From Prochilodus magdalenae (Eukaryota > Chordata > Actinopteri > Characiformes > Prochilodontidae), in the NCBI GenBank assembly GCA_024036415.1, contig JAMWET010004999.1:289001-353000 (forward strand): a stretch of DNA of 64,000 nt, in the 5' to 3' direction. Shown here piece after piece: positions 53,556 to 64,000 of this stretch. A program made the position numbers and the translations under genes. The notes under the pieces were generated by a model. That model made no database searches. It saw nothing but the letters and a program-made list of their open reading frames with translations, and was not told where the DNA came from. Numbering within the stretch: the stretch's first letter is position 1; each line of letters starts with the position of its first letter.

Positions 53556-53795
53556 CTTTCTCATCTCCCTAGCCAGTGACGTAGCATACATGGCCAGTGG
53601 GCATGAGTGCCTCAGGCTTGGGCAGACACACTGGGCTGAGCTCTGGAGTCATGGCAGTCATGGCCAGTTGCACCAGGGCAATGTCGTTGATGACGCCGTT
53701 ATCAGGGTAGATAAGGCCGTCCGGAGAGATGGTGGAACGCATCTCAGGGGGACCAAACAGACTGGAGTTAAGATCCCCAGACACATCTCCCATAC
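53556..53795 (-). pseudogene. trypsin-like (S1) protease exon with in-frame TAG at the GWG motif
   Basis: After acceptor gtaactgag the exon reads GDVSGDLNSSLFGPPEMRS, then NGVINDIALVQLA (NDIAL carries the S1 catalytic Asp), PELSPVCLP and HVCYVTG. The next codon, where S1 proteases have the Trp of GWG, is TAG (53569-53571); the frame then continues GDEKG to a weak donor (gtcagag). A single G-to-A change would turn TGG into TAG. The start phase (two bases) fits the CUB exons upstream, so it was probably part of the same gene. I found neither the His exon (TAAHC) nor the Ser exon (GDSGGP), so the domain looks decayed. Confidence 0.82.
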
Positions 53796-53989
53796 CTCAG
53801 TTACGAAGCTGAAGATGAACAGATGGCCTGATGAATGCATAAAAGAATAGACGATACATATAGACATAACGAAATATACAAACATGTCTGCACACCTCTT
53901 CTAATCCAGCTTCTTCTGAAATCAGGGGCTGTAATTGGACGTCTGACTACACTTTACTGCAGTAACAACTTTTGCTTTTATTCAGAGGT

Positions 53990-54215
53990 CATTTTTACCC
54001 CAGGTGTTGGAACATTGCTGTAAAGATCTGATTGCATTCAGCCACTAGAGCCTTAGCGAGGTGCTGCAATGAATGATAAATCCCCAGTCATAGTGCATGC
54101 TCCATTGAATGGGAGTTTCACTGCCTCACAGCCCAATGCTAGAAAGGCCCGCTGTATTGGCATTGGGCATGGTGACCTTAAACTCATGCACAGCCTTCAA
54201 AGCTTTTCTATGGTG
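53990..54215 (+). repeat. dispersed Tc1-related repeat (pairs with 19925-20175)
   Basis: Begins near accccaggtgttggaacatt and includes gattgcattcagccactaga and ggcattgggcatggtgacct. It is non-coding. Confidence 0.6.
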
Positions 54216-54359
54216 ATTAAGTATTAAGCTGTCTGTGAACAGCTGAAAGCCTTTATTAGCATTGGGTAAACCTTAAAGTAGCTGAATTCACTAACCAGAA
54301 GGGCTGTCTGTATACTTTTAGACATATGATTAATACTGTCATCATGTAAAAACCTCATA

Positions 54360-55507
54360 AGATAAGATAATCCTTTATTGAGCTCACAGTGGGGAAATTT
54401 GCAGTGTTACAGCAGCACAGAGCAAAGAACAGAAGTGTCAGGAAATATACAAATAATAAATAAGATCTATACAAAAAAAAATACAGAAAAAATATAAATA
54501 AAATACTAAAAACTTAAATCCAGAAAGACAGGATTGTGCTATGTAAAATTAATATTAGCAGTAATATTAATATTACTCCTTAACGTCAACAAGACAAAGG
54601 AGCTGATAGTGAACTGCAGCATTAAGCAGGAGAGGAACTATCACCCTGTTGTGATCGATGGGAATGCAGTGGAACGTGTAGACAGCTTCAAGTACCTTGG
54701 AGTCCACATCTCAGAGGACCTGCCATGGTCCTGCCACACCACCGCACTGGTAAAGAAGGCCCGACAGCGTTTGTATCACCTCAGGTGCTTAAGGTACTTC
54801 AAACTGCCCTCCAAGGTGCTAAGGAACTTCTACACTTGCACCATTGAAAGCATATTAACAGGGAACATCACTGTATGGTTCGGTAACAGCACCATGCAGG
54901 ACAGACAGGCTCTCTAGAGAGTGGTGCGTTCAGCAGAGCACATCATTCGTACTGAGCTTCCTGACCTGCACTCCATTTACAGGAAACGGTGCTGGTCAAG
55001 GGCAAGGAAAATAGTCAAGGACACCAGTCACCCCAACAATGGGCTGTTTTCTCTGTTGCCCTCTGGAAAGCGTTTTCGTGCTTTAAAAACCAAAACAGAG
55101 AGAATGAGAAAGAGTTTCTTTCCACATGCTAATCGGACTCTAAATAAAAATAGTAACTAGGCCTAATCTTTTGCACTACCTATGTTCAACTTTGCACAAC
55201 TACACTGTAGTCACTTTAAACTGTAGTCACTCTACAGACACATACAGACACTTTACAGATACCTTATATACAACTTAATACCTCATAAGCTACATGACAC
55301 TTTTTATTGTTCTACACTCTACTCTATACCTTTATTTATTTTTACATTTTATACTTTTTTATATTTTTTTATACATTTTTTACTCTATTTCATTTGTCTT
55401 ATCTAATAATATGTGGCTGGGCAGTCACGAAAGCATTTCACTGCCATTTGTACCATGTATGACTATGTATGTGACAAATAAACATTGATTTGATTTGATT
55501 TTGATTT
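54360..55507 (+). mobile_element. L2/Rex-like LINE, 5'-truncated copy
   Basis: The plus strand encodes the end of a non-LTR reverse transcriptase protein from about 54587. The 3' tail, catttcactgccatttgtac, then gtgacaaataaacattgat and gatttgatttgattttga, is the short tandem-repeat tail typical of L2-type elements. A preceding block (54360-54500, tttattgagctcacagtggg) looks like a separate LINE-related fragment. The copy is dead on arrival by truncation. Confidence 0.8.
54587..55160 (+). pseudogene. LINE reverse-transcriptase C-terminal fragment, interrupted by one TAG
   Basis: The frame reads TKELIVNCSI, then VERVDSFKYLGVHISEDLPW, KKARQRLYHLRCLRYF, FYTCTIESILTG and VWFGNST, stops at TAG (54915-54917) where relatives have Gln, and resumes in the same frame as RVVRSAEHIIRTELPDL, ending NGLFSLLPSGKRF and SFFPHANRTLN. 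FKYLGV and YTCTIESIL are hallmarks of L2/Rex LINE endings. CAG-to-TAG is the simplest cause of the stop. The protein is truncated and inactive. Confidence 0.85.
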
Positions 55508-55944
55508 GAATATTTCCTAAATGGAGCTTTATAGGAGAATGTCAAACATCAATCTCAATGTAGGGATATAAATTCTACTATTGCACTTTTTTTTTTTCTT
55601 TACCAAATTCTGTAAATATCTCTTCACAGTGCACCAGCTTTCTGGTGTCCACCCTGGTGTTTGTACACAGGACGGGGGAGGAGGTGCACGCTGAGCTTTA
55701 TACATTGTCAAGAAGGAGGGATGATGAGAAACAGTCAAAGAGAGGATTATCAAAGCCTGAGAAAGAAGTTCTGAGATCAGGCAAGGCAAAGGAGCCATTT
55801 CCATTAAAGCATTTCAACAGCAAAGAGACTTCAGAGAGCTGAAATGCCTCCCCAGCCAGTGACTGAATGTAATTGCTACACTGTTTTTAGGTGGCACTAA
55901 AATGTTAGTACAAGAGACTGGACAGGTACACTGAGGTGTCATCA

Positions 55945-56020
55945 TGTACCATTTAAGGTGGAATGGGAAAATCTGAACAAGAAGCTGAGGTACCGGAATG
56001 TTTCTGCTGCTGTTACTGAA
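55945..56020 (-). repeat. MITE end (TTCCACCTTAAATG family)
   Basis: accatttaaggtggaatggg followed by aaaatctgaacaagaagctgag matches the right end of the 40676-40850 element (gacaattcgaacaagaaggtgacgag). Confidence 0.5.
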
Positions 56021-58319
56021 ACAGCAGGAACTTCAGCTAGTGGACTTTATGTGGAAACTGATAATGAGCACTTTGAGGTGGGAAATCATCTAATGCACTG
56101 GAGGAATATGGAAATCTGTGCCATATGGCTATCACGACATGATCATGAATCCTGAGCATACAAAAGATAAGCACCACCTTACTTTGTCGCAGGCCGTGGC
56201 GGGAAAGCTCTGGTTTGGATGTCATGTGGAGGTTCCGAGTCAGCAGGCAGCTCTGGAGCTCAGGGGGTCACAGTACCCCTGGGGGATCTCCTGATGGTGT
56301 CTCTCACTGAGCAGTGCTTGAACTGGGTTCTCCCAGGCTGTCTACTCTTCAGCAGTGGATTCACTCGCCGTAGAGAGTCAACCCATGATCGGTGATTGCA
56401 GTAAGTAGAGTTGGCCGTAGGAAGTGGTGGCCATATTTGCTAAGGGTCAAAAGTCTTCAGGCCACCGAAATGTGCAGTTCTTGGAGCTAGGATTTCCGTG
56501 GCATAGCAGGGAGATATTTTTGGGAATGCTCAGATTTTGAGGCCACAAGCTTTCTGTGAACTGTCGAGCTGTGCTCAGATATGAGTAAAGGTAACCTCCT
56601 GCTGGCCAAACAATCTCCCAACATGGTGTGCAGCAGCGTTCAGTAAGCATAAAGCAAACAACAAAACAAAATCTAGGCTGGTTCTTAATTTAGTTGGCTT
56701 TATTTGGTCAACATTTTTGCAATTGACTTGCGGCATGAGCAGTATGCGGTTTCAGAATGCGTTCCTCAAAATATTAAGTCTGGTTTACATAACCGAAAGC
56801 AGAGCTGAGCATTCTGGACAGGCAAGCTGCAGGTACATTAACAGCCGGAATCATCTCACCTTAAGATGATAAATAAAGAAAAGAGCACACAATGAAAACA
56901 TTTGGCTACATAACTCATAGCGAGGTAGGATACAAACTGGAGGGACAGCAACAACGACACAATCATGCAGTTAATATACATACTTCAGCAATAAGGAGCT
57001 AAAGGTCCTGCAGAATCAATAAGAACGTGCTCCACTATGATGTTAACTAATAACCTGGTTCAGAAAGTAATTACGGTTCCACCTAGGACCACATAATAAA
57101 GGTTATGTGAATCAGTTTACATGATACCATTCCTAAACACAGGTCCTATTAGAAAATGCAGCTGACTCTACTAGTACTATTAGAATTCTGTATTAGGGAA
57201 AGGCGTTGATAAGTCATTTCCCTACAAGTCAAAAGACAAAAAGAACAACATCTATACAGAAATGCAATCACACATTGTTAAATTCCTGAACACAGTATGC
57301 TTATACTAGAAACAACATTAGTGGGAATCACCAAATGTAGCAGTGAGCGTTTTACCAAAACAAGGCTTAGTGAGGTGAGTGGAGCTTGACAGCGGACATT
57401 GGCGGGCATGAGAGGGTTATTCCAGCTAACATCCTAGAGGTAAAATCCTCATATTTCTCGGCAGTTCTTGTTCTTCTCAGAGTCGCTGATAAGAATGAGG
57501 AATTCCGGTTCACTTTGGAAAGTCTTTTTCCTCCAGAGGAATGACTGTGGGGTTCTTATGTCAGGAGTTAAGACGGATAGCTATTGCAGGGTGGAGATCA
57601 TAGAGAACCCATGTAAATCCCATGGAGGTGGCGGCGCAGTGTCACATTTACACAAGGGGTCCTGTTCTCAAACTTTACAGAGACGGGAACGTTGCAGAGA
57701 AGGGTTTAACAAACCAATCCTTAGGAGTTACGCATCTTTACCACACACCTATTGGAAAATAAAAGCAATAAAACAGTTTTAAAATAAAACTAACTGAGTC
57801 TTAGGTTGTGTATTTATTTTTTCTTTAAAAGTGAAAAAAATTCAAGTGTTTCGTTTCAGTTTTCCCAAACAGCCTACTTCAGACTACAAGTTAAAAGTTT
57901 TTATTAAACGACTTAAATGTTTAGGCTACAGTTGCATAGGTTTAAATTTAGGGTGGGAGAGTGAATGTACACCACCCCTAGCTTGGCACTAATATGACAT
58001 TACCCTTAATACATTGATTAATATGCACTTACTAAAATGTGTTACTAAAAAATGACATAAAAGCTGAAAAAGGATTTATGAATGCAATTCCAGGGTCTTC
58101 TGACTTTTATTATTATAGCATAATGCCAGAGAATGTATGACAACTTTGACATCATAAATACCACTATGGTAATTTCAGTTATTACAGTATTTTACTGCAG
58201 TTATATCATCAGTTCACAGTGGTTGGAAAATAAGTAAGATGAAAAGGTGGATTATATGCTGATAGAACAGGTGATTATATAGTTATGGAGTAACAGTAAC
58301 ATATATGGGGAACACTCAC

Positions 58320-58490
58320 TGATGATCACATCATCCTATGGGCTGGGTGGGGAAGTTGGGAAGATGTTGGGATTGGTGGTCCAATATCCGCGGAAACCCT
58401 TGCCCTGCACTTCCACATTGGTACGGAAACGTATGGTGGCTGTATCTCCAGTGATGGTCAGTTTGGGAGGCACAGAGCCGCAGAACTGAC
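58320..58490 (-). CDS. ovochymase-like CUB 2, second half; in-frame TAG near its end
   Basis: Acceptor tcttgctcag leads into QFCGSVPPKLTITGDTATIR and VEVQGKGFRGYWTTN, the C-terminal half of a CUB domain with its conserved Cys and the aromatic F-x-G/Y. The frame continues NIFPTSPPSP and meets TAG at 58336-58338. Sixteen bases later there is a consensus donor (gtgagtg) after exactly one codon base, the same phase as the other CUB exons. The TAG is therefore either a true terminus of a shortened protein or a premature stop. The coding end is 58336 if it is a real stop. Confidence 0.85.
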
Positions 58491-58705
58491 CTGAGCAAGA
58501 AACCACACAAGAATTCCATGTATGAAACATCTGACTAATATCATCACACGCATAATCAGACTGATGATTCTGTAACTTTATGTGGCCTGCATCTTCTATT
58601 TAAACATATTTCTTTCTTCCAGTTAACAGCGAGCTACTCCACTAGTTCCTGCCTTAGTAAACTTTCCATACTTTGAGTGAAGACTCAATTCAAACATCAC
58701 GACAC

Positions 58706-58850
58706 AGTCAGGTCCATAAGTATTTTGTCTCTGTACACCACAATGAATTTGTAGCAGTCAAGATCTGATTAAACTGTAAACCTGCAGCTTTAATTCACAT
58801 GGTTTAACAAAAATATTATATAACCCATATAGAAATGAAAGTTATACAGT
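58706..58850 (+). repeat. Tc1-type terminal fragment
   Basis: tcaggtccataagtattttg, ctctgtacaccacaatgaat, gatctgattaaactgtaaac and gctttaattcacatggttta occur in the order of a known fish Tc1 terminal repeat. It lies in the intron between two CUB 2 exons. Confidence 0.65.
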
Positions 58851-58935
58851 CCCTTTATTAACTAATATGAGTCTAAACACAAGGCTAATAGCAAATACAA
58901 TGATTTGTGTGAGGATTGTTATGTTACGTTCCAAC

Positions 58936-59160
58936 CTTGACTTTGGCCAGCAGCATCAAAGACCTCAACGAAGTCCACACATTTGCCAAGGAGATTGACC
59001 GCCTGCAGTTCAAACTGAGTGAAGACTATGTGGAGGTTCTTGGCCAAGGGGCTAGAGATGGTCCAGGTGCAGGCTGCTTGATTAGGGTAGTTATTTGGCC
59101 AGCTGGGCGACTGGAACTCTCCCATCTCACCGGTGAATTCTCCACCACACCCAACCAGAT
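58936..59160 (-). CDS. ovochymase-like CUB 2, first half
   Basis: The 225-nt exon after acceptor cgtcacctcag encodes 74 codons plus split codons at both ends. LVGCGGEFTGEMGEFQSPSW, PNNYPNQAACTWTI and CVDFVEVFDAAGQSQ give the full CUB pattern: CGG, the SPxxPNxYPN block, C-x-W and C-x-D-(F/Y)-(V/L). The Asp of CVDF fits the calcium-binding site. Phase 1 at both borders. The donor (gttgga) is weaker than usual. No stop was found. Confidence 0.9.
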
Positions 59161-59494
59161 CTGAGGTGACGAAGGTGATGAGAAAGGATGGATGAATAGC
59201 GGTGGAAATCTAGTACATAGTACCTTGTACAAATCTTTCACTTCACTGAATGCTTCATGAATTTAATCTCAAAATCTCATCCCAATTTGATCAAATTCCT
59301 GATTATTTGGGGACAGTTCATCACTAGTTTTAGTGGAAAGTAATACCTGAAGCTGTTTTGTTTGGCATAGTATTTTTGGACTGTTTTTTTAGGTGTTTGG
59401 AAAACTAGCATCAGGTGCGCATTTCAGGGCTTCCCACTCCACTGATGTAGTCCACTGTGTGTTAATGTGTGTTCAGATTGAGGCTGCGACTCAC

Positions 59495-59635
59495 TGTTTA
59501 TGTCTGCTGGGTCCACGGCCTTCCATGTGGCGTTGAAACCTGTGTCCACCACCTTATCATTGGAGGAGAAATGGACAGTGAGTGTGTTACCGGAAGCAAC
59601 CAGGTCTGCTGGTGGGGAGGTGCTGCAGTGGGTGC
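59495..59635 (-). CDS. ovochymase-like CUB 1, second half
   Basis: The 141-nt exon between tttccccctcag and gtgagt encodes THCSTSPPADLVASGNTLTV, HFSSNDKVVDTGFNATW and VDPADIN. NTLTVHFSSN and GFNATW are the last strands of the CUB fold. Phases match its neighbours, so CUB 1 is complete with the 61575-61793 exon. Confidence 0.9.
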
Positions 59636-61574
59636 CTGAGGGGGAAACCACATTACAGCATTATATTCATACATACTATATTATATTCATCGTTGTCACG
59701 TCCTGTCTTGCCTTGCCCCTGTTTGTCTCCGTTTTCTCTGGTTTTCTGTTTCTGTTGCTCCTGCTGTCTCTGCTCCCCTGTCAGGCCCCTCACCTGTCCT
59801 TAGTTTGTAGCTCCGCCCCTTCCCTGGTGTTCTTTGTTAGTCCTTGTTCATTTATACTCCCTGTTGTTCCCTTTGTTCATGCTTGGTGTTTTGTCTCCAT
59901 GTTGGCTATTGTGTATCCCTGTTTTTTGGTCTTTGTAGTGTTTTGTTTCTTGTGTTTTTGATTTTTGTTTTTTTGTTATTTGTTCTTTATTAAAGACTTG
60001 TGTTTGCATCCTGCCTCGTCGTCTTGTCCCATGTGACATCCATACATATAGTTTCAGTAGAAACAGGTCCACTAAGTAATGTATGTACACAGATATATGT
60101 GAATATATTGAACAGCTTACGTTACTATTCGCAAAATAAGAAGCTGTTTTATTATATAAATGAGACGGTATTGACAAAAACCCCCTTAAACTACATACAG
60201 TCGAGCTTTGTAAATACATGGAACTGTTCAGAACGAATGATATTGTAGTTTAAAGGCCTGTATGTCAATTGTACATAACACTGTTATGAAGACCGTAAAG
60301 GTCTGATGCCTTGTTTATCAGCTCTGTGAAAGAGCTCCTTAAACTACAATGCAGGACTTCGAAAAGTCTGAGACCTGGCCTTTACATATAGTATGATGGA
60401 GTTCTTACTTAGACCTCTGCCTCGTCTTTTGTTCTTAGACTACTTCAGTTTAAAAGCCTTTACATCAATAAAGTGTTGTTTACATAACAAAACATATTAT
60501 ACTATATACCTTATGACTAGTGAATTGCTGACACAGGCAACTCTCAAGTATTGCTAGTTATGTAGTCCCTATAAAGCTACCCTTCATACAAAGTGTTAAT
60601 AAATACAGTTCTTTCCAGAGTCGATCTGAGCAACACAGAAAAACATGCATGAAATATATAATAATATTAATGATATAATATTAAAATATTTAGATGGTGA
60701 AAATATGATGGAAGTTTAGATAAAAATTAATTGCTGATTTAGCATGCGGCCAACGACTGGTTAAAATACAGTACACAAGTGCTAAATTTGAGATCAAGTA
60801 AAGATATGGCATTATGTATTGCGAATGTCTCAGTAATGAAAGAATACTGTCTCTTAGAAAGGAATGTCTCCGGACCAGACTGACCGGAGCTATAGCCAGG
60901 AATACAATTTAGTTGAAACATTATAAAGTATCATGTGACATGTTATACCCAGGCACATCTCAGCATCTGTGGTTTGATTCAGGGGCATGTTGGGGCAAAA
61001 TTGAAACCAATACTTTAATTAGAGTTTACATTTTTTTGGGAAAGATAAAGTTTGGACTTGGGGAAAAGCATGTGGATTAAATAGAAAGTGAATTAAATAA
61101 AAAAGGGGTATTAAATAATGAGCTATACGTTTCGGTTTAACAGACTTTGTTGCCACAAAAACCCTTTGAATGGCTGTTTAATTAGCGAGACTTGGTCATG
61201 GGTTTTTAAGTATGATCCACTACGAATGTCAGTTCGTTCTCAATGCTGTACAAATTTCCCAGTTATCATGAAATCACTTCCAGCTCCATTTATAATTTAA
61301 AATCGTATCATTTTACAGGTTCCTACACACTGTTTAAAGGTAAGGGTACGTTTTTTTTTTGTTTAGTGAAAAAAGGCCTACAGCTGAACTAAGTTCACCA
61401 TTTCCAAATTAAGCTTGGGCTCCTGAAACCTTATCACTCTTGTTTCATATTGCTATTGCACCACAACCCCACCCCACCTTCAATTTTGTGTTGTCTGTGC
61501 AGGGGCCTGGTGAAGAGTATGACTATTGCCCAGCACTAGACCACAGTGGTGACAGTTCAGTTCAGCTGGCCTAC
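59636..61574. other. intron within CUB 1
   Basis: Contains the LTR-like repeat at 59694-60038. The rest is AT-rich without recognisable features. Confidence 0.5.
59694..60038 (+). mobile_element. candidate solo LTR or LTR-like repeat
   Basis: A 345-base block begins tgtcacgtcctg and ends catgtgaca, so its ends are TG...CA with a 6-base inversion (TGTCAC/GTGACA). It is T-rich and carries attaaagacttgtg near its 3' end, as an LTR polyadenylation region would. Clean target-site duplication is not evident. No internal gene was found. It resembles a repeat common in fish, from recall. Confidence 0.45.
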
Positions 61575-61793
61575 CCAGAGATCCAAGGCTGTCGGAGATG
61601 GAGACGCTGTCGCTGAGACACAGCTGGCTTTCCTCCAGGGAGAATTTGTCGAAGTGCAGGTGCACACGCTTTTCTGGAGGTACGATGATGTTCCACTGGC
61701 AGCGAGCGCCGTTCTCATAGCCCTGAGGGTAATTCATAGACGACAAAACACCTTCCGTACCAGTCTGCTCCATCAGCCCACCACAGCCAGAAC
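61575..61793 (-). CDS. ovochymase-like CUB 1, first half
   Basis: The 219-nt exon after acceptor tttgtctctcag encodes SGCGGLMEQTGTEGVLSSMN, YPQGYENGARCQWNI, KRVHLHFDKFSLEES and DSVSISDSLGSL. CGG, NYPQGYENGARCQW and HFDKFSLE are the first CUB landmarks; CLSDSVSI holds the expected Cys and Asp. Two tandem CUB domains without EGF or sushi modules next to a trypsin-type domain point to ovochymase rather than C1r/MASP or tolloid. Ovochymases are secreted egg-associated proteases (family knowledge). Whether this is ovch1 or ovch2 cannot be settled here. Upstream exons lie beyond 64 kb. Confidence 0.9.
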
Positions 61794-64000
61794 CTGAGAG
61801 ACAAAGTGACAAGGAGCAACAGACTAAGGATCTGTATATGGCAAGTTAACCCCTTTATTTGGTAAATAAAAACCTGTAAATGACAAATAAAGATCTGTAT
61901 GTGGCAAATAAAGCTCTGTATATGGCAAATAAAGCTCTGTATGTGGCAAATAAAGCTCTGTATGTGGCGAATAAAGCTCTGTATATGGCAAATAAAGCTC
62001 TGTATATGGCAAATAAAGCTCTGTATGTGGCAAATAAAGCTCTGTATATGGCCAATAAAGCTCTGTATATGGCAAATAAAGCTCTGTATGTGGCAAATAA
62101 AGCTCTGTATATGGCAAATAAAGCTCTGTATATGGCAAATAAAGCTCTGTATATGGCAAATAAAGCTCTGTATATGGCAAATAAAGCTCTGTATGTGGCG
62201 AATAAAGCTCTGTATGTGGCAAATAAAGCTCTGTATATGGCAAATAAAGCTCTGTATGTGGCAAATAAAGCTCTGTACGTGGCAAATAAAGCTCTGTACA
62301 TGGCAAATAAAGCTCTGTATATGGCGAATAAAGCTCTGTATATGGCGAATAAAGCTCTGTATATGGCCAATAAAGCTCTGTATATGGCAAATAAAGCTCT
62401 GTATATGGCAAATAAAGCTCTGTATATGGCAAATAAAGCTCTGTATATGGCGAATAAAGCTCTGTATGTGGCGAATAAAGCTCTGTATGTGGCAAATAAA
62501 GCTCTGTATATGGCGAATAAAGCTCTGTATATGGCGAATAAAGCTCTGTATATGGCCAATAAAGCTCTGTATATGGCAAATAAAGCTCTGTATATGGCAA
62601 ATAAAGCTCTGTATATGGCAAATAAAGCTCTGTATATGGCGAATAAAGCTCTGTATATGGCGAATAAAGCTCTGTATATGGCAAATAAAGCTCTGTATAT
62701 GGCAAATAAAGCTCTGTATATGGCGAATAAAGCTCTGTATATGGCGAATAAAGCTCTGTATATGGCGAATAAAGCTCTGTATATGGCCAATAAAGCTCTG
62801 TATATGGCAAATAAAGCTCTGTATATGGCAAATAAAGCTCTGTATATGGCAAATAAAGCTCTGTATATGGCGAATAAAGCTCTGTATGTGGCGAATAAAG
62901 CTCTGTATGTGGCAAATAAAGCTCTGTATATGGCAAATAAAGCTCTGTATATGGCGAATAAAGCTCTGTATATGGCGAATAAAGCTCTGTATGTGGCAAA
63001 TATAGCTCTGTATATGGCAAATAAAGCTCTGCTTTGTGTAATTTGCAAAACATTACATTTACAGGAGAGTGAAAAAGGCATTTACCTCTAACGTAAGTCG
63101 GGGTAAAGAGATTCTTTTAAAGTAATCTTTTTGGAGTATGTTCTTTTAGCCCACTCATCATATTTTTAATAATATGCTATTCTTGGCGATCTACACATCT
63201 AAATCCAGTATATTAAGTTCATCACTTCTTCAGGTTAATCTATATTATGTTCTAGACTGTTCTCCCAAAGTAATTCAATCTGCGGTCCTACAGTATTCAT
63301 ATGATTCAGGGACATCATATATTGACACAAATTATATTATGATATTGGAACACAAGGTATTCATTGAGATATTCATAAGCTCAATAATATCATTGCCATC
63401 CAAAAACAAAAAAAAAAACATGTCATAATGAATGAACTAACAGAAATGACCTAAAAATGTTGCAAATTCTTGTTTTCTCTGTGTAACAAAATAAAAAGCC
63501 ATCATTTATAAGCCGCTTTCTACTGGGAAGTGGACCATCCCAATATAATATAATATTTAAATAATATATAATATATAAATAATATTTATAGATCGGCTGG
63601 ATTTAAAGTGAAGCTGAAAGATTTATGAGTTTAATTTTTAAATATAAAAATCAGTAAAAATGCTGGCATACGTTTTTATTTCACATCTGTAGGCAGAGAC
63701 TTATTTTAGCCTCACCCCTGCTTTTTATAGCATCCCTGTCCCTCATGACCTCATGGTGAGCAGTTAGATCCCATTGCTTTAAAAGTCAGAGTGGAACTAT
63801 AAAAACTGTCTCTACTGAAACACCATCAACTAGGTAAACCTTTTGGTGTTTTAATGAACAATATGATGATTTTATAGGCGTCTAAATGTTCAAAGTTGGT
63901 TTTTCGTTTTGCTTTCTGGCCTCATAATAATCACTAGTGAAACATTCAGTAAAGTTTCCGTAGTTCTCTGATTGTTTTGGTGGTGAGAAAAAAGAAACGT
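61794..64000. other. upstream intron of the ovochymase-like gene
   Basis: Over half of this stretch is the 21-bp minisatellite (61864-63032). The remainder is AT-rich, with a short piece of the 40055-family repeat near 63418-63470. No further exon was recognised. Confidence 0.55.
61864..63032 (+). repeat. 21-bp minisatellite, about 54 units (AAATAAAGCTCTGTATATGGC)
   Basis: Each unit is 21 bases with variation at few positions (tatatgg/tatgtgg; ggcaaat/ggcgaat/ggccaat). Every unit but one or two contains AATAAA, and each has TGTA. The first units (61853-61890) are degenerate. The ggccaat variant recurs near 62051, 62366, 62555 and 62786; the 189-base and 231-base spacing of the last three shows a nine- to eleven-unit higher-order repeat. 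Because the unit is a multiple of three, several frames stay open for over 360 codons on both strands; none is a gene. Confidence 0.98.

Larger units (their letters stand above)
53796..58319. other. region between the protease exon and CUB 2
   Basis: Holds a Tc1-related repeat (53990-54215), a LINE 3' fragment (54360-55507) and a MITE end (55945-56020). The expected exon with IVGG and TAAHC was not found. The minus-strand frame at 56447-56650 is open but unrecognised. Confidence 0.5.

Noticed and set aside
53556..53795. Recoding of TAG (readthrough or an unusual amino acid)
   Set aside because: A G-to-A change of the Trp codon is far simpler, and no recoding signal was seen.
56447..56650. 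Possible His-exon of the serine protease (LNAAAHH on the minus strand)
   Set aside because: It only vaguely resembles TAAHC, with an extra residue and no Cys; flanking residues do not fit an S1 domain.
61864..63032. Resemblance to a CRISPR array
   Set aside because: The units are directly adjacent and there are no spacers; no cas-like gene occurs and the setting is a vertebrate genome.
61824..63091. Open frames of 368-409 codons on both strands
   Set aside because: They are all readings of one 21-base tandem repeat; a unit divisible by three without stops keeps several frames open. The peptides are pure seven-residue repeats.

Overview
The window looks like nuclear DNA of a ray-finned fish. 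It has spliced vertebrate genes with GT-AG introns, several Tc1/mariner copies of fish type, an L2/Rex-like LINE 3' end, and long CA, GATA/GACA and TA microsatellites. A dispersed repeat at about 49.69-50.06 kb resembles one I know from catfish and characin genomes, so an otophysan is my best guess, from recall only. I saw no bacterial gene, CRISPR array, tRNA or rRNA.

Region 1 (about 48.4 kb down to position 1, minus strand) is the 5' part of fam13a, a RhoGAP-domain gene. Nine coding exons can be joined with consistent splice phases: 48144-48170 (start codon), 39168-39378, 35489-35698, 30702-30879, 26031-26178, 22834-22920, 19126-19218, 14592-14818 and 4584-4625. They encode about 407 residues: a short N-terminus, a complete RhoGAP domain with its arginine finger, and the start of the Ser/Pro-rich region. 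The gene continues past position 1. Its introns hold most of the mobile DNA: an intact Sleeping Beauty-like Tc1 transposon (20811-22426), broken Tc1 copies, MITE-like fragments and microsatellites.

Region 2 (48.4-53.5 kb) is intergenic. It contains a candidate fam13a promoter with a CCAAT box, a long near-perfect inverted repeat (49195-49376 against 50722-50929), dispersed repeats and one unassigned exon-like segment.

Region 3 (53.5-64 kb, minus strand) is a CUB/serine-protease gene of ovochymase type. Four exons make two complete CUB domains, and further down lies one exon of a trypsin-like domain. All splice phases agree, but two in-frame TAG codons interrupt it: one at the end of CUB 2 and one at the invariant Trp of the protease GWG motif. 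The protease half therefore looks decayed. The gene's 5' end lies beyond 64 kb. Upstream of CUB 1 is a 1.2-kb array of a 21-bp minisatellite, each unit carrying AATAAA and TGTA on the plus strand.

A LINE 3' end with an in-frame stop (54587-55507) sits between the protease exon and the CUB exons. The two genes are on the same strand and show no evident functional link.
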